A stretch of 64,000 nucleotides of DNA from DASUAS01 sp963841415 (GTDB taxonomy: Bacteria > Actinomycetota > Acidimicrobiia > IMCC26256 > DASPTH01). Shown one piece after another: positions 9,269 through 18,270 of the stretch. How positions within the stretch are numbered: the first letter of the stretch is position 1; each line of letters begins with the position of its first letter. The position numbers and the translations under genes were made by a program. The stretch covers positions 744,001 through 808,000 of the forward strand of contig CAWJCN010000003.1 in NCBI GenBank assembly GCA_963841415.1, in the 5' to 3' direction. The notes below the pieces were generated by a model. That model ran no database searches, was not told where the DNA came from, and was given only the letters and a program-made list of their open reading frames with translations.

Positions 9269-10933
9269 ATGTCGGATCTGATCGTTCGGGGCGGCACCGT
9301 GGTCGACGGCACCGGCGGGCCGAGTCGGGTCGCCGACGTGCGGGTCCGCGCCGGCGTGATCGTGGAGGTGGCGCCCGACCTCGCACCCGACGGTGAGCCC
9401 GAGGTCGACGCCCGCGGCGCGATCGTGACGCCCGGTTTCATCGACAGCCACACGCACTACGACATCGAGATGTTCTGGGATCCGTCGCTGGATCCGCTAC
9501 CGGTGCATGGCGTCACGACGATCGTGATGGGAAACTGCGGTCTCGGAATCGCGCCGGTCGCGCCCGAGGTGCGTGACGACATCGTGGATCTGCTCTGCTT
9601 CATCGAGGAGCTCCCCCCGGTGCTCGCCGAGTCGTACGTGCCGTGGGGGTGGGCGAGTTGGCCCGAGTACGCCGATCGCGCGCGCGCGACAGCAACCTCC
9701 GCGCAGCCGTTCGCCTACACCGCGCACAACGCGTTGCGAGCGTCGGTGATGGGCGAGGAGGCATGGGAGCGCGCCGCGACGCCCGAAGAGATCGTGACGA
9801 TGGCCGGGCTCCTCGACGACGCGCTCGCGGCGGGTTCGCTCGGGATGTCTTCGAATTGGTTCGACACCGATCGGCAACGCCGCCTCGTCCCGAGCCGACG
9901 TTCCACCGATGACGAGCTCGACGCGCTCCTCGACGTGATCGCCCGCCACCGCGGCGCGACGTTCCAGGTGATCGCGCGTTCGCGCACGGATCGGCGCGGC
10001 GCGCTCGAACGGTCGTGCGCGCGGGGGATCCGAAGCCTCTCCCTCGGCGACGGCGTCGGCGGTGCAAAGGAGGAGTCGGGCCTGACCACCTGGTACCTCG
10101 GTGGCGGCAACGAGCCCTTCACGCCGATGCTCGGCTTCCAGACCTCGATCGCCGCGGCCGCGATCCCACCCTGGCACGAGCTGATCAACGGTCCCGCCGA
10201 CGCGAAGCTCGACACACTCGCCGACCCGGGATGGCGCGCCCGCGCGCGGGCCGCGTGGGACGACCCCCTTCCCGAGCAGAACGCGTTCCACCGCGACACG
10301 CTGCACCTCTTGATGCTCACCGACTCCGAGACCGGCACCGGGCCCACCGGGATCTCGCTGGCGCAGCTGGCGTCGGAACGAGACCAGCATCCGTCGGACG
10401 CGCTCGCCGACTGGGTGATCGCCAACGGCGTCGGCTCGCGCTACCTCAAGCAGAACAGCACGTCGGTGCCCATGACCGACGACGACCGCCGGGCCCAGGT
10501 GGTGTACGACGCCGCCAACCCGCACACGCTGATGGGCGGCACCGACGCCGGCGCGCACCTGACCATGTTCTGCGGCGCGGGCTCCAACCTCCACCTCGTC
10601 ACCCACTGGGCGCGCGACGAGGGCGCGATCTCGTTGGAGCAGGCCGTGCACTGCCTCACCGGGCGGTCGGCCGACTTCTTCGGGCTCGACGACCGCGGTG
10701 TGGTCGAGCCAGGGCGGCGCGGCGACCTCACCGTGTTCGCGCTCGACGAGCTCGAGACCGGCGGCCTCGAACGTCGCTACGACCTGCCCGAAGGCGGTTA
10801 CCGGCTGACTCGCGCGCCCGCGGGTTTCCGCGCAGTCGCGGTGGCGGGCGAGCTCACGGTGGCCGATGGCGCGCCGACCGGCTCGCGGCCGGCTCGGCTC
10901 GGTTCCCTCGCGAACGTCGCCGCCGCGACCTGA
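9269..10933 (+). CDS. N-acyl-D-amino-acid deacylase-like amidohydrolase
   Basis: 554 aa. It begins with the small N-terminal barrel (MSDLIVRGGTVVDGTGG), then the metal motif GFIDSHTHYD, the VTTIVMGNCG block, and near the C-terminus the GGTDAGAHLT catalytic Asp region and a TGRSADFFGLDDRG closing barrel. This order is that of the D-aminoacylase branch of the amidohydrolase superfamily, which hydrolyses amide bonds in the cytoplasm. ATG 9269 follows AGGGGGA; upstream in-frame residues do not match the family. It is a monocistronic-looking gene converging on a broken SDR. Confidence 0.85.
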   Translation: MSDLIVRGGTVVDGTGGPSRVADVRVRAGVIVEVAPDLAPDGEPEVDARGAIVTPGFIDSHTHYDIEMFWDPSLDPLPVHGVTTIVMGNCGLGIAPVAPEVRDDIVDLLCFIEELPPVLAESYVPWGWASWPEYADRARATATSAQPFAYTAHNALRASVMGEEAWERAATPEEIVTMAGLLDDALAAGSLGMSSNWFDTDRQRRLVPSRRSTDDELDALLDVIARHRGATFQVIARSRTDRRGALERSCARGIRSLSLGDGVGGAKEESGLTTWYLGGGNEPFTPMLGFQTSIAAAAIPPWHELINGPADAKLDTLADPGWRARARAAWDDPLPEQNAFHRDTLHLLMLTDSETGTGPTGISLAQLASERDQHPSDALADWVIANGVGSRYLKQNSTSVPMTDDDRRAQVVYDAANPHTLMGGTDAGAHLTMFCGAGSNLHLVTHWARDEGAISLEQAVHCLTGRSADFFGLDDRGVVEPGRRGDLTVFALDELETGGLERRYDLPEGGYRLTRAPAGFRAVAVAGELTVADGAPTGSRPARLGSLANVAAAT

Positions 10934-10948
10934 CGAACCGGGACACGT

Positions 10949-11815
10949 TCAGACCGCGGTGCCGAGGGCGTCGACGAGACCGGTTCCCTCGTCGTCGCGG
11001 TCGTCGACCACCACCTGTAACTGGTCGACGACGTCACCGAAGCGCGCGACGAGCGCCTACGTGGTGACGCCGACCGCTTCGCCGAACAGCAGCACGGGGT
11101 TGGCGATCGCGTCGTCGGGCAGCGCGCCCCAGATGTTCGCCGCCGCGTCGTCGGCGCCCAGCATGTGGCCGGTGCGCACCGCCTCGGCGATGCCCGCGAT
11201 GCCGGGGTGCGTGTCGAGGGGCAGCTCGGCTTCGCGACGCGCCGCGGGAGTGTCGACGAATCCGGGCCGGATGGCCGTGACCCACGGTCCCTTGCCGCGA
11301 TCGGCGCGTTCGGCACGCACGGCGCGCACCCACTGCTCCAACGCCGCCTTGGCCGCGCCGTACACCGCGAGCCCGGGGTAGGCGATGCGGGCCGACGCCG
11401 AGGAGATCTGCACCAGCCCGACGTCGACGCCGGCGTCGACCGCGGGCTGGGCGGCGCGCAGGAATAGGTCACCCAACACGAGCGGGGACACGACGTTGGC
11501 GACGATCTCGTCGCGGTGGTTGCCGGGATCGCCCTCGCCCATGTAGGCGCGACCACCCCAGTAGTAGAGCGCGTTGTGGATGAAGACCGCGCGCTCACCG
11601 CGGAACGTCGCCAGGCGATCGGTGAGGTGCTCGCCGACGCGGGCCTACGAGTCCATGTCGGTCAGGTCGAACAGCACCGTCTCGTGGTCGGGGTGCTCAC
11701 GGCGCGAGACGCTGATGATCTCGGTGTCGGGCCACGGGCAGGTGCGCGCCAGCGCTTCGCCGATGCCCGACGTCGCGCCCGTGATCCAGACGATCGTCGT
11801 CGCGTCGTCGTTCAT
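10949..11815 (-). pseudogene. Short-chain dehydrogenase interrupted by two in-frame TAG codons
   Basis: Reading from ATG 11815, the frame encodes MNDDATTIVWITGATSGIGE (NAD-binding TGxxxGIG), then meets TAG at 11645-11647 (codon 57). It continues with RAVFIHNA, the catalytic SSASARIAYPGLAVYGAAKAA (Ser, Tyr, Lys) and the IRPGFVDT block, meets a second TAG at 11057-11059 (codon 253), and stays coding-like for 35 more codons to TGA at 10949-10951. Relatives often have Trp near codon 57, so TGG to TAG is likely there. As read, the 5' piece lacks the active site, so the gene is probably dead or contains sequence errors. It diverges from the gene at 11871. Confidence 0.75.
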
Positions 11816-11847
11816 CTCGCCTCCGTCGTCGCGGGTCGCGTCAGTCT

Positions 11848-11866
11848 AAACATCTAGATATTCTCC
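11848..11866. promoter_or_regulatory. AT-rich island with ATCTAGAT palindrome between divergent genes
   Basis: A rare AT-rich stretch (AACATCTAGATATTCTCC) in G+C-rich DNA, between the starts at 11815 (minus) and 11871 (plus). It contains the perfect palindrome ATCTAGAT (11852-11859). It could be a -10 region or repressor operator; the gene at 11871 has no clear Shine-Dalgarno, so a near-leaderless transcript is possible. Confidence 0.4.
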
Positions 11867-11870
11867 TGTC

Positions 11871-13277
11871 ATGGCCGACGACGACGCCCGGCTGGCGGCA
11901 TGGATCGAGCGCACGGTGGGCGGGCGGGTCACGAGCGTCGAACGCAAGGCTCGCTGGCGCCCCGCGTGGGACGTCGACCTCGAGGTCGACGGGTCGTTGC
12001 TTCCGCTGCACGCGCGCGGTGAGCGCGAGCCGCGCATCGTGATGCCGTACCGGATCGCGGACGAGGTGGCCACGCACGATCTCCTCGAAGCGCACGGCCT
12101 GCCCGTACCGCACGCCTACGGCCTGGCCGACGACCCGTACGCGTTGGTGATGGACCGGCTGGCCGGATTCGTCGACCTGTCGTTCGCGACGGACGACGAC
12201 GAGCGCGACCAGTTGCTCGACGAGTACCTCTCGCTGTTGGCGCGCATCTACGAGATCCCGCTCGACGCGGCGGCCGCCGCCGGGTTCGACGTGCCGACCG
12301 ATTCGGCCACGACCGGCCTGGCGTTCCTGCGGCGCATGGAATCGGGATACGACGCGGCGATGGTGGCGTACCCTGCCGATCCGATCGCGGTGTTCCTCCG
12401 CCGTTGGTTGCGCGACAACGTGCCCCCGCATCGACTCCGCCACGCGCGCTTCATCACCTACGACTCGTTCCAGTTCATGTTCGATGACGGACGCATCACG
12501 GGTCTGCTCGACTTCGAGCACGCGCACGTGGCTGACCCGATGATGGACCTCGCGGCCTTGCGTGTGCGCGACACGCTCAAGAACATCGGCGATCTCGTGC
12601 AGACCGGCGCGCGCTACGAGGCGGTGACCGGCATCGCCATCGACCACGACGTCGTCGAGTACCACACCGTCCTCTACAACGCGCTGTCCGTCGTGTCGGT
12701 GGGCCCGCCGCTGGCCGATCCGCTCCCGGCGACCGATTGGCTGTCGTACCTCGCGTGGTACGTCAACGGCGCGCGCTGGGCGTTCGAGACCATCGGCGAG
12801 ATCCGCGGCTTCGAGCTCCCACCGGTCGCGGTGCCCGAACCGCAGCCGACTCGACACGCAGCCGCGCACCGGCATCTCGTGGGCGGGCTTCGCGCCGCGG
12901 CGTCGACCGCGGCCGGAGCCGATGACGCGGTCGCCGCGCTCGGCCGGATCGCCAGCCATCTGAAGCGGGTCGACGAGGTCGGTGCCGCGTTCGACGCCGC
13001 CGATCTCGACGAGCTGACGAACCTCCTCGGACACCGACCCGATCCCCGCGAGGCCGACGCCGAGTTGGTGGAGTTCATCGACCGCGCCGGTCCCGCGCAC
13101 GAGGAAGCGCTGGTTCGCGTGCTCGACGCCCGCGCGCAGCGCATGCACCTCGGCATGGCGTCGCCCGGGTCGCTGATGCTCCGTCACCCGGCGTTGCGCA
13201 GCCTCCGCCCCGGGCGGGAAGCGGAGCGGGGGGTCGAGGAGACCTGGCCGTCGGGCGCCATCCCCGGCACCCGGTGA
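11871..13277 (+). CDS. Phosphotransferase (APH-fold) family protein, long form
   Basis: 468 aa. The N-terminal two thirds form an APH-like kinase: an IVMPYRIADEVATHDLLEA lobe, YALVMDRLAGFVDL hinge, catalytic-loop equivalent FITYDSFQFMF in which the usual His-Gly before Asp is Thr-Tyr, and GLLDFEHAHVADPMMDLA with the metal-binding Asp. The last ~130 residues are an extra Ala-rich helical domain not seen in the 318-332 aa paralogues at 8214 and 62491. The altered loop may change activity. It precedes amidohydrolase and hotdog-like genes on the same strand. Substrate unknown; a hydroxyacyl or alcohol substrate is inferred from context. Confidence 0.75.
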   Translation: MADDDARLAAWIERTVGGRVTSVERKARWRPAWDVDLEVDGSLLPLHARGEREPRIVMPYRIADEVATHDLLEAHGLPVPHAYGLADDPYALVMDRLAGFVDLSFATDDDERDQLLDEYLSLLARIYEIPLDAAAAAGFDVPTDSATTGLAFLRRMESGYDAAMVAYPADPIAVFLRRWLRDNVPPHRLRHARFITYDSFQFMFDDGRITGLLDFEHAHVADPMMDLAALRVRDTLKNIGDLVQTGARYEAVTGIAIDHDVVEYHTVLYNALSVVSVGPPLADPLPATDWLSYLAWYVNGARWAFETIGEIRGFELPPVAVPEPQPTRHAAAHRHLVGGLRAAASTAAGADDAVAALGRIASHLKRVDEVGAAFDAADLDELTNLLGHRPDPREADAELVEFIDRAGPAHEEALVRVLDARAQRMHLGMASPGSLMLRHPALRSLRPGREAERGVEETWPSGAIPGTR

Positions 13278-13344
13278 GAACGGGTGTCGGTGGGTGGAGA
13301 TTTGGCATGCTCATGACCGGCACGGCGTTGGACAAGGAGTCACG

Positions 13345-14550
13345 ATGGCTGACGAGGAGCTCTTCTTCGTACGGGACCGGCAGCTCGATCACCCGGTGTT
13401 CGACGTCGACAACCACATGTACGAGAACACCGACGCGTTCACGAAGTACATCCCCAAGGCGTACGACGGCTTGGTGAAGTACATCCAGGAGGGCAACCGG
13501 ACGCGCCTCGTGGTGAAGGACCAGATCGAGCGCGCGATCCCGAACCCCACGTTCACACGGGTCGCGGTGCCCGGAGGTCAGGACGACGACCCGTTGAAGC
13601 GCAGGTCGATCGCGGGCCTCGACGCGTTCTACGACGTGGAACCGCGCTACAAGCTCATGCAGGAGTACGGCATCAGCCGGGCACTGATGTGGCCGACGCT
13701 CGGCAGCGTGATCGAGCAGGCGATGCCCGAGGACCCGTTCGCGGTCGCGGTGGCGTTCCACGCACTCAACCAGTGGATGGAGGAGCACTGGACGTTCGCG
13801 TACGAGCACGCGGTGTACGCCGCGCCGATGATCTCGCTCCAAGACCTGTCCAGCGCGTGCGATGAGCTCGAGTGGGTCGCGGCGCGCGGCGCCCGCGTCG
13901 TGTACCTGAGCAGCGCGCCCGCGAGCGGCTTCGGCGGGCGACGCTCGATCGCCCAACCGGAGTTCGACCCGTTCTGGACGCTGCTCGAGGACACCGGCAT
14001 CGTCGCCGGCTTCCACCAGGTCGTGAACCGCCGCTATCCCGTCGACATGTCCGAGCTCGATGGGACCGGTGAGACGGGCCGCTACTTCGTGCCGCCGGGG
14101 TTCGGCCTCTCGTTCCACCAGAACGTGTCGTTCCGAGCGCTCTGCACGCCGCGGTGGCAGATCGCCGACTTCATCGCGTCGTTGGTCGGCCACGGATGCC
14201 TGGCCCGCCACCCGCGGTTGAAGGTCGCGATCGTGGAGTTCGGCACCGAGTACGTCCGACCGATGGTCCAGCAGTTCCAGGACGCGTACGAGCGCGCGCC
14301 GGTGCTCTTCGACGAGGACCCGATGGACGCGTTGCGCCGCAACGTGTTCATCCACGCGTTCTCGGAACCCAACCCGGTCGAGCTCATCGAGCTGCTCGGT
14401 GTCGAGAACACGATGTGGGGATCCGACTTCCCTCATCCCGAGGGGATGCGTGACCCGCTCGCGTTCTCCGAAGCGATCGCATCCCTCCCGCTCGACACGC
14501 GCACAGCGGTCATGGGCGGCAACCTCGAACGCCTCCTCGGCGTCGACTGA
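13345..14550 (+). CDS. Amidohydrolase_2 family metal-dependent hydrolase
   Basis: 401 aa. N-terminal metal motif VFDVDNHMYEN, the internal GFHQVVN His, and the late GSDFPHPEG motif with the catalytic Asp follow the amidohydrolase_2 (ACMSD-like TIM barrel) pattern. Such enzymes decarboxylate or hydrolyse ring-derived acids. ATG 13345 has AAGGAG at good spacing; upstream in-frame residues are not family-like. A 16-base gap separates it from the next gene (14567), implying co-transcription. Actual substrate unknown. Confidence 0.85.
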   Translation: MADEELFFVRDRQLDHPVFDVDNHMYENTDAFTKYIPKAYDGLVKYIQEGNRTRLVVKDQIERAIPNPTFTRVAVPGGQDDDPLKRRSIAGLDAFYDVEPRYKLMQEYGISRALMWPTLGSVIEQAMPEDPFAVAVAFHALNQWMEEHWTFAYEHAVYAAPMISLQDLSSACDELEWVAARGARVVYLSSAPASGFGGRRSIAQPEFDPFWTLLEDTGIVAGFHQVVNRRYPVDMSELDGTGETGRYFVPPGFGLSFHQNVSFRALCTPRWQIADFIASLVGHGCLARHPRLKVAIVEFGTEYVRPMVQQFQDAYERAPVLFDEDPMDALRRNVFIHAFSEPNPVELIELLGVENTMWGSDFPHPEGMRDPLAFSEAIASLPLDTRTAVMGGNLERLLGVD

Positions 14551-14566
14551 CTCAGGAGACAGCAAC

Positions 14567-15424
14567 GTGCTCGATGACATCCGGCAGACCAGTTCCGACG
14601 AGTACTGGGAGACGCTGCGCAAGCGTTGGGGGGCGCTGCTCAGCTACCGCTACCTCGGGCGGCAGTTCTCCTCGATGAACGCTGTGAGTGACGACACGGT
14701 CACGTTGCGCCACGACATGCGCAACGCCGCCGGTGGCATCCTCGCCCAGGTGCTGTCCATCAGCGCGCCCGGCGGCGGGGGGCCGTCCGACCTCGAGGTG
14801 GTCCCGAACCCGGTGATCCACTCGCTGCAGATCCTCGACAGCGGCAACGACGTCGAGCGGATCGAGGTCGTCAACGCCGGTGCGCTGAAGGTCGGGGCCC
14901 GGATGTACTTCGGTCGGGCCACGATCGTCGACGCCGACAACCACGATCGCGTCCTCGCGCTGATCGAGGGTCAGGGCGCGGCGATCGGCGACGTGCCGTC
15001 CGACATGGAGAAGCGGAAGTTCGACGACGATCCGATCGAGCACGTCGTCGACTCGCCCGATCTCCCGCCGATCTGGCAGGTGTTCGGCGGGAGCCGGCGC
15101 AACGACGGTCACTGGACGTTGCCCGAGCTCCGCATGGAGTTCGCGTCGCCTGACGCCGCGTTGCACGTCGGCCCGCAGTTCGTCATCCACGAGACCGCCG
15201 CCATCGAGCTCGGGGCCGATCTCGCCGGCACCGGTCAGTTGCAGCCCGAGTCGAACCACTTCATGTTCCTGGCGCGGGGCAAGGAGGGCCCGTTCCGGGT
15301 GGACGGCATGGCGGTGCGCGGCACCGACCCGACGCGGATCGGTGTGCAGCTGACCCTGCACGACGAGGGCAACGGCGATCGGGCGATCAGCGCGGCGACG
15401 ATGACCTTCCGCCTGGTGGGCTGA
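14567..15424 (+). CDS. Possible hotdog-fold (thioesterase/dehydratase-like) protein
   Basis: 285 aa starting at GTG 14567 after CAGGAG. Two halves each look like a hotdog unit: RNAAGGILAQVLSI...VPNPVIHSLQI with a central helix, then ELRMEFASPDAALHVGPQFVIHE...MTFRLV. No catalytic motif is clear enough to name an activity; an acyl-CoA thioesterase or hydratase-like role is inferred. It follows the amidohydrolase by 16 bases and converges on a TetR gene. Confidence 0.55.
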   Translation: MLDDIRQTSSDEYWETLRKRWGALLSYRYLGRQFSSMNAVSDDTVTLRHDMRNAAGGILAQVLSISAPGGGGPSDLEVVPNPVIHSLQILDSGNDVERIEVVNAGALKVGARMYFGRATIVDADNHDRVLALIEGQGAAIGDVPSDMEKRKFDDDPIEHVVDSPDLPPIWQVFGGSRRNDGHWTLPELRMEFASPDAALHVGPQFVIHETAAIELGADLAGTGQLQPESNHFMFLARGKEGPFRVDGMAVRGTDPTRIGVQLTLHDEGNGDRAISAATMTFRLVG

Positions 15425-15432
15425 CGCAGTCG

Positions 15433-15454
15433 GTCGCGGTCAGGTGGCCGCGAC
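15433..15454. terminator. Hairpin between convergent genes
   Basis: GTCGCGG and CCGCGAC form a perfect 7-bp stem with an 8-base loop, placed where the hotdog-like gene and the TetR gene converge and overlapping the TetR stop codon. There is no T-run, so intrinsic termination is uncertain. Confidence 0.35.
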
Positions 15455-16039
15455 GCGCTCGCCCTCGAGCTTGCGAAGGAAGCCCTCGACGTAGGCGATG
15501 GTCTCGTCGTGCCCCGAGGCCATACGGAGCGATCCCTGCTCGATCGCCAGGAGCACCGAGATCCCCGCGATGAGCACGGCGGCCACGACGGGCGGGCAGT
15601 CATCGACGGTGACGCCGTGGCCCGCGAGCACACCGCTGAGCACCTCCACCTGCTGGGCGCGGATCCGTTCGGCCGAGGTCGCGATCTCCGTGCGCACCGC
15701 GGGCCGGTGGTTGGCGAGCGCGGCGAACTCCATGGTGAGCGCCGCCCCACGCGGGTCGCGGCTCACCTCCCAGAGGGCCCACAGCGGTTGGTCCGAATGG
15801 AGCGCGCGCTGCTGCTGCGCGAGGCCCTGCTCGGCGCGGCGACGGAACGTCGCGAGGAACAGGTCGTCCATCGTGCGGAAGTAGTAGTGCACGAGCGCGG
15901 GGCGCACCCCGGCCGCAGCCGCGACCCGGCGCGAGCTCACCGCCGCGTACCCCGAGTCGAGCATCAGCTGTTCGGTCGCGTCGAGGAGCGCGGTACGGGT
16001 CTCGGACGTCTCGGCGCCCAGGCGACGGGTGGCGACCAC
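15440..16039 (-). CDS. TetR family transcriptional regulator
   Basis: 199 aa from GTG 16039. The N-terminal helix-turn-helix is clear: ALLDATEQLMLDSGYAAVSSRRVAAAAGVRPALVHYYF, written here as consecutive TetR motif blocks (GYAAVSS, AAAAGVR, HYYF). The C-terminal ~140 residues are an Ala/Leu-rich ligand-binding domain. The frame continues upstream but without homology. It diverges from the SDR at 16159, with a perfect inverted repeat at 16058-16073 between them, the expected geometry for autoregulation plus control of the SDR/Rieske run. Confidence 0.9.
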   Translation of the reverse strand: MVATRRLGAETSETRTALLDATEQLMLDSGYAAVSSRRVAAAAGVRPALVHYYFRTMDDLFLATFRRRAEQGLAQQQRALHSDQPLWALWEVSRDPRGAALTMEFAALANHRPAVRTEIATSAERIRAQQVEVLSGVLAGHGVTVDDCPPVVAAVLIAGISVLLAIEQGSLRMASGHDETIAYVEGFLRKLEGERVAAT

Positions 16040-16057
16040 GCGGTCTAGGGTACGGGT

Positions 16058-16073
16058 TTGGGCGGTCGCCCAA
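16058..16073. promoter_or_regulatory. Perfect inverted repeat, candidate TetR operator
   Basis: TTGGGCG-GT-CGCCCAA is a perfect 7+7 repeat with a 2-base centre, 18 bases upstream of the TetR GTG at 16039 and about 85 bases upstream of the divergent SDR start. Size, symmetry and position are typical for a TetR-family operator. Confidence 0.6.
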
Positions 16074-16158
16074 CACGTAGCGACGAGGACGCGTTTCTCC
16101 TCATCGGCGGCCACGCGACTCGAGGCTGAGCCCGTCGCGCAACGAGTGAAGGAGAACC

Positions 16159-16905
16159 ATGGGAGAGCTCGACGGCAAGGTCGCGGTGATCACGGGTGCG
16201 GGCTCGGGTATGGCGCGCGCCTGTTCTCGCGTGTTCGTCCGTGAGGGCGCGAAGGTGCTCGCGGCCGACATCAGCGGACGCGAAGAGGAGACCGCCGCCG
16301 AGCTCGGCGACGCGGTGCAGGCCTTCCGTGTCGACGTCACCCAGGAGGAGCAGGTCGAGGCGATGTTCGCGGCTGCGCTCGACGCCTTCGGTCGGGTCGA
16401 CGCCGTGCTCAACGTCGCGGGAATCGGGGGCGCAGAACCCGTGGCGAAGGTGACGATGTCCGAATACGACCGGATCATGGACGTCGACCTGCGCGGCGTG
16501 CTGCTCGGCACGAAGCACGGCATCAAGGCGATGCTGCCGACCGGTGGCGGGTCGATCATCAACTGGTCGTCGATCGGCGGCATGAACGCGTCGGTCATGC
16601 CGACGAGCGTGTACAGCGCGGCGAAGGCCGGTGTGATCTCGTTCACCAAGTCCGCGGCGGTCGAGTACGGAGCCCGGGGGATTCGCGCCAACGCGCTCTG
16701 CCCGGGGCTCATCATCACCGAGCTGTCAGGTGGCCAGGAGGCGATCGACCGCTTTCCCGAGCTCGTCGAGAGCGCGGCGATGAAGCGCGCCGGCCAGCCC
16801 GAGGAGGTGGCCGAGGTGGCCTGCTTCCTGGCGTCCGATCGGGCCAGCTTCCTCACCGGGGCGGTGATCCCGATCGACGGCGGCACCACCGCCTGCCTGC
16901 ACTGA
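16159..16905 (+). CDS. SDR family oxidoreductase
   Basis: 248 aa, classical SDR. NAD-binding motif TGAGSGMARA (the second Gly region is slightly altered from GxxxGIG), NVAG strand, catalytic Ser in INWSSIGG, YSAAK (Tyr-Lys), and the C-terminal FLTGAVIPIDGGT. GAAGGAGA precedes ATG 16159. It would interconvert a hydroxy and a keto group with NAD(P). Likely first gene of the run leading to the Rieske oxygenase at 17016, under the divergent TetR. Confidence 0.9.
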   Translation: MGELDGKVAVITGAGSGMARACSRVFVREGAKVLAADISGREEETAAELGDAVQAFRVDVTQEEQVEAMFAAALDAFGRVDAVLNVAGIGGAEPVAKVTMSEYDRIMDVDLRGVLLGTKHGIKAMLPTGGGSIINWSSIGGMNASVMPTSVYSAAKAGVISFTKSAAVEYGARGIRANALCPGLIITELSGGQEAIDRFPELVESAAMKRAGQPEEVAEVACFLASDRASFLTGAVIPIDGGTTACLH

Positions 16906-16933
16906 CGCGCGTTCGCGGGAGCTTCTCGCACAC

Positions 16934-16943
16934 CTGTGCACAG
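16934..16943. promoter_or_regulatory. Perfect 10-bp palindrome upstream of Rieske gene
   Basis: CTGTGCACAG is a perfect palindrome ~70 bases before the Rieske oxygenase start at 17016, in the gap after the SDR. It could be an operator or chance. Confidence 0.25.
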
Positions 16944-17015
16944 CTGGTAGAGGGGGGTTCTCTTTCTGGGAGACGCATGTTAGAGTCACTCGGTCAGGCG
17001 AACGGAGGACCGCTC

Positions 17016-18269
17016 ATGCCGCACTTCCCCAAGCCCGCCGAGGGCTCCTGGACCGAGCACTACCCGCAGCTCGGCACCGCGCCGGTGTCGTACGAGGACT
17101 CGATCTCGCCGGAGTACTACGAGCGCGAGCGCGCCGCGATCTTCTCCCGCACCTGGCTCAACGTCGGGCGGGTCGAGCAGTTGGCGCGGGTCGGCAGCTA
17201 CTTCACCCGGGAGATCGACGCCGCCCGTACCTCGGTGATCATCGTCCGGACCGCCGACGGCGTGCGCGCGTTCCACAACATCTGTCGCCACCGAGGGAAC
17301 AAGCTCGTGTGGCAGGACTACCCGGGCGAGGAGACCTCGGGCGTCTGCCGGCAGTTCCAGTGCAAGTACCACGGGTGGCGCTACGGCCTCGAAGGCGACC
17401 TCACCTTCGTGCAGCAGGAAGGCGAGTTCTTCGACCTCGACAAGGCCGACTACGGCCTCGCGCCGGTGCACGTCGACACGTGGGAGGGGTTCATCTTCGT
17501 GAACCTCGACCGCGGCGAGCCAACCCCGCTGCGCGACTACCTCGGCGAGCTCGGGCGCGGTCTCGAGGGCTACCCGTTCGGCGAGATGACCCAGGTCTAC
17601 AAGTACCGGGCGGAGGTCGGAGCCAACTGGAAGCTCTTCATCGACGCCTTCACCGAGTTCTACCACGCGCCTGTTCTGCACGCGCGCCAGGCGGTGTCCG
17701 AGGAAGCGGCGAAGCTGCAGGGCTACGGCTACGAGGCACTCGCGTACGAGCTTGACGGCCCGCACGCGATGGTGTCGTCGTGGGGCGGCATGTCGCCGCC
17801 CAAGGACCTCAACATGGTGAAGCCGATCGAGCGTGTGCTCCACAGCGGTCTGTTCGGCCCGTGGGAAGCGCCGATCGACATCGACCTGCCACCGGGTCTC
17901 AACCCGGCTCGCGCACCGCAGTGGGGAACCGACTCGTTCCTGTTCTTCCCCAACTTCATGGTGCTGATCTGGAAGCCCAACTGGTACCTCACGTACCACT
18001 ACTGGCCGACGGACTACAACAAGCACATCTTCGAGGGCACGTTGTACTTCGTGCCGCCGCGCACCACGCGTGAGCGTCTCGCGCAGGAGCTGGCCGCGGT
18101 GACGTTCAAGGAGTACGCGCTGCAGGACGGCAACACGCTCGAAGCGACCCAGACCATGCTCGAATCGCGGGCGGTCGCCCAGTTCCCGCTCGGCGACCAG
18201 GAGATCCTGCTGCGGCAGCTGCACCACGTCACGCACGAGTGGGTCGACGAGTACGAGAAGGTGAACTGA
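17016..18269 (+). CDS. Rieske non-heme iron oxygenase, catalytic subunit (copy 1)
   Basis: 417 aa. Rieske 2Fe-2S ligands are in CRHRGNK and CKYHGW (about residues 90-117); the mononuclear iron site is in FIDAFTEFYHAPVLHARQ (about residues 208-225). ATG 17016 follows GGAGG. These enzymes insert O2-derived oxygen into ring, side-chain or N-methyl groups using electrons from a separate reductase; the KshB/PaaE-like protein at 29244 is the only candidate in the window. The next gene, one base later, encodes a 108-aa partner, and the same pair recurs at 24063-25662 (many identical blocks such as LNxGRVEQ and QQEGEFFDLDK), so this is a duplicated module. Confidence 0.9.
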   Translation: MPHFPKPAEGSWTEHYPQLGTAPVSYEDSISPEYYERERAAIFSRTWLNVGRVEQLARVGSYFTREIDAARTSVIIVRTADGVRAFHNICRHRGNKLVWQDYPGEETSGVCRQFQCKYHGWRYGLEGDLTFVQQEGEFFDLDKADYGLAPVHVDTWEGFIFVNLDRGEPTPLRDYLGELGRGLEGYPFGEMTQVYKYRAEVGANWKLFIDAFTEFYHAPVLHARQAVSEEAAKLQGYGYEALAYELDGPHAMVSSWGGMSPPKDLNMVKPIERVLHSGLFGPWEAPIDIDLPPGLNPARAPQWGTDSFLFFPNFMVLIWKPNWYLTYHYWPTDYNKHIFEGTLYFVPPRTTRERLAQELAAVTFKEYALQDGNTLEATQTMLESRAVAQFPLGDQEILLRQLHHVTHEWVDEYEKVN

Positions 18270-18270
18270 C

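Noticed and set aside
10949..11815. Genome-wide TAG reassignment or selenocysteine/pyrrolysine-type recoding
   Set aside because: TAG ends several intact genes at natural positions and no recoding element or tRNA is visible; local mutation or error is simpler.
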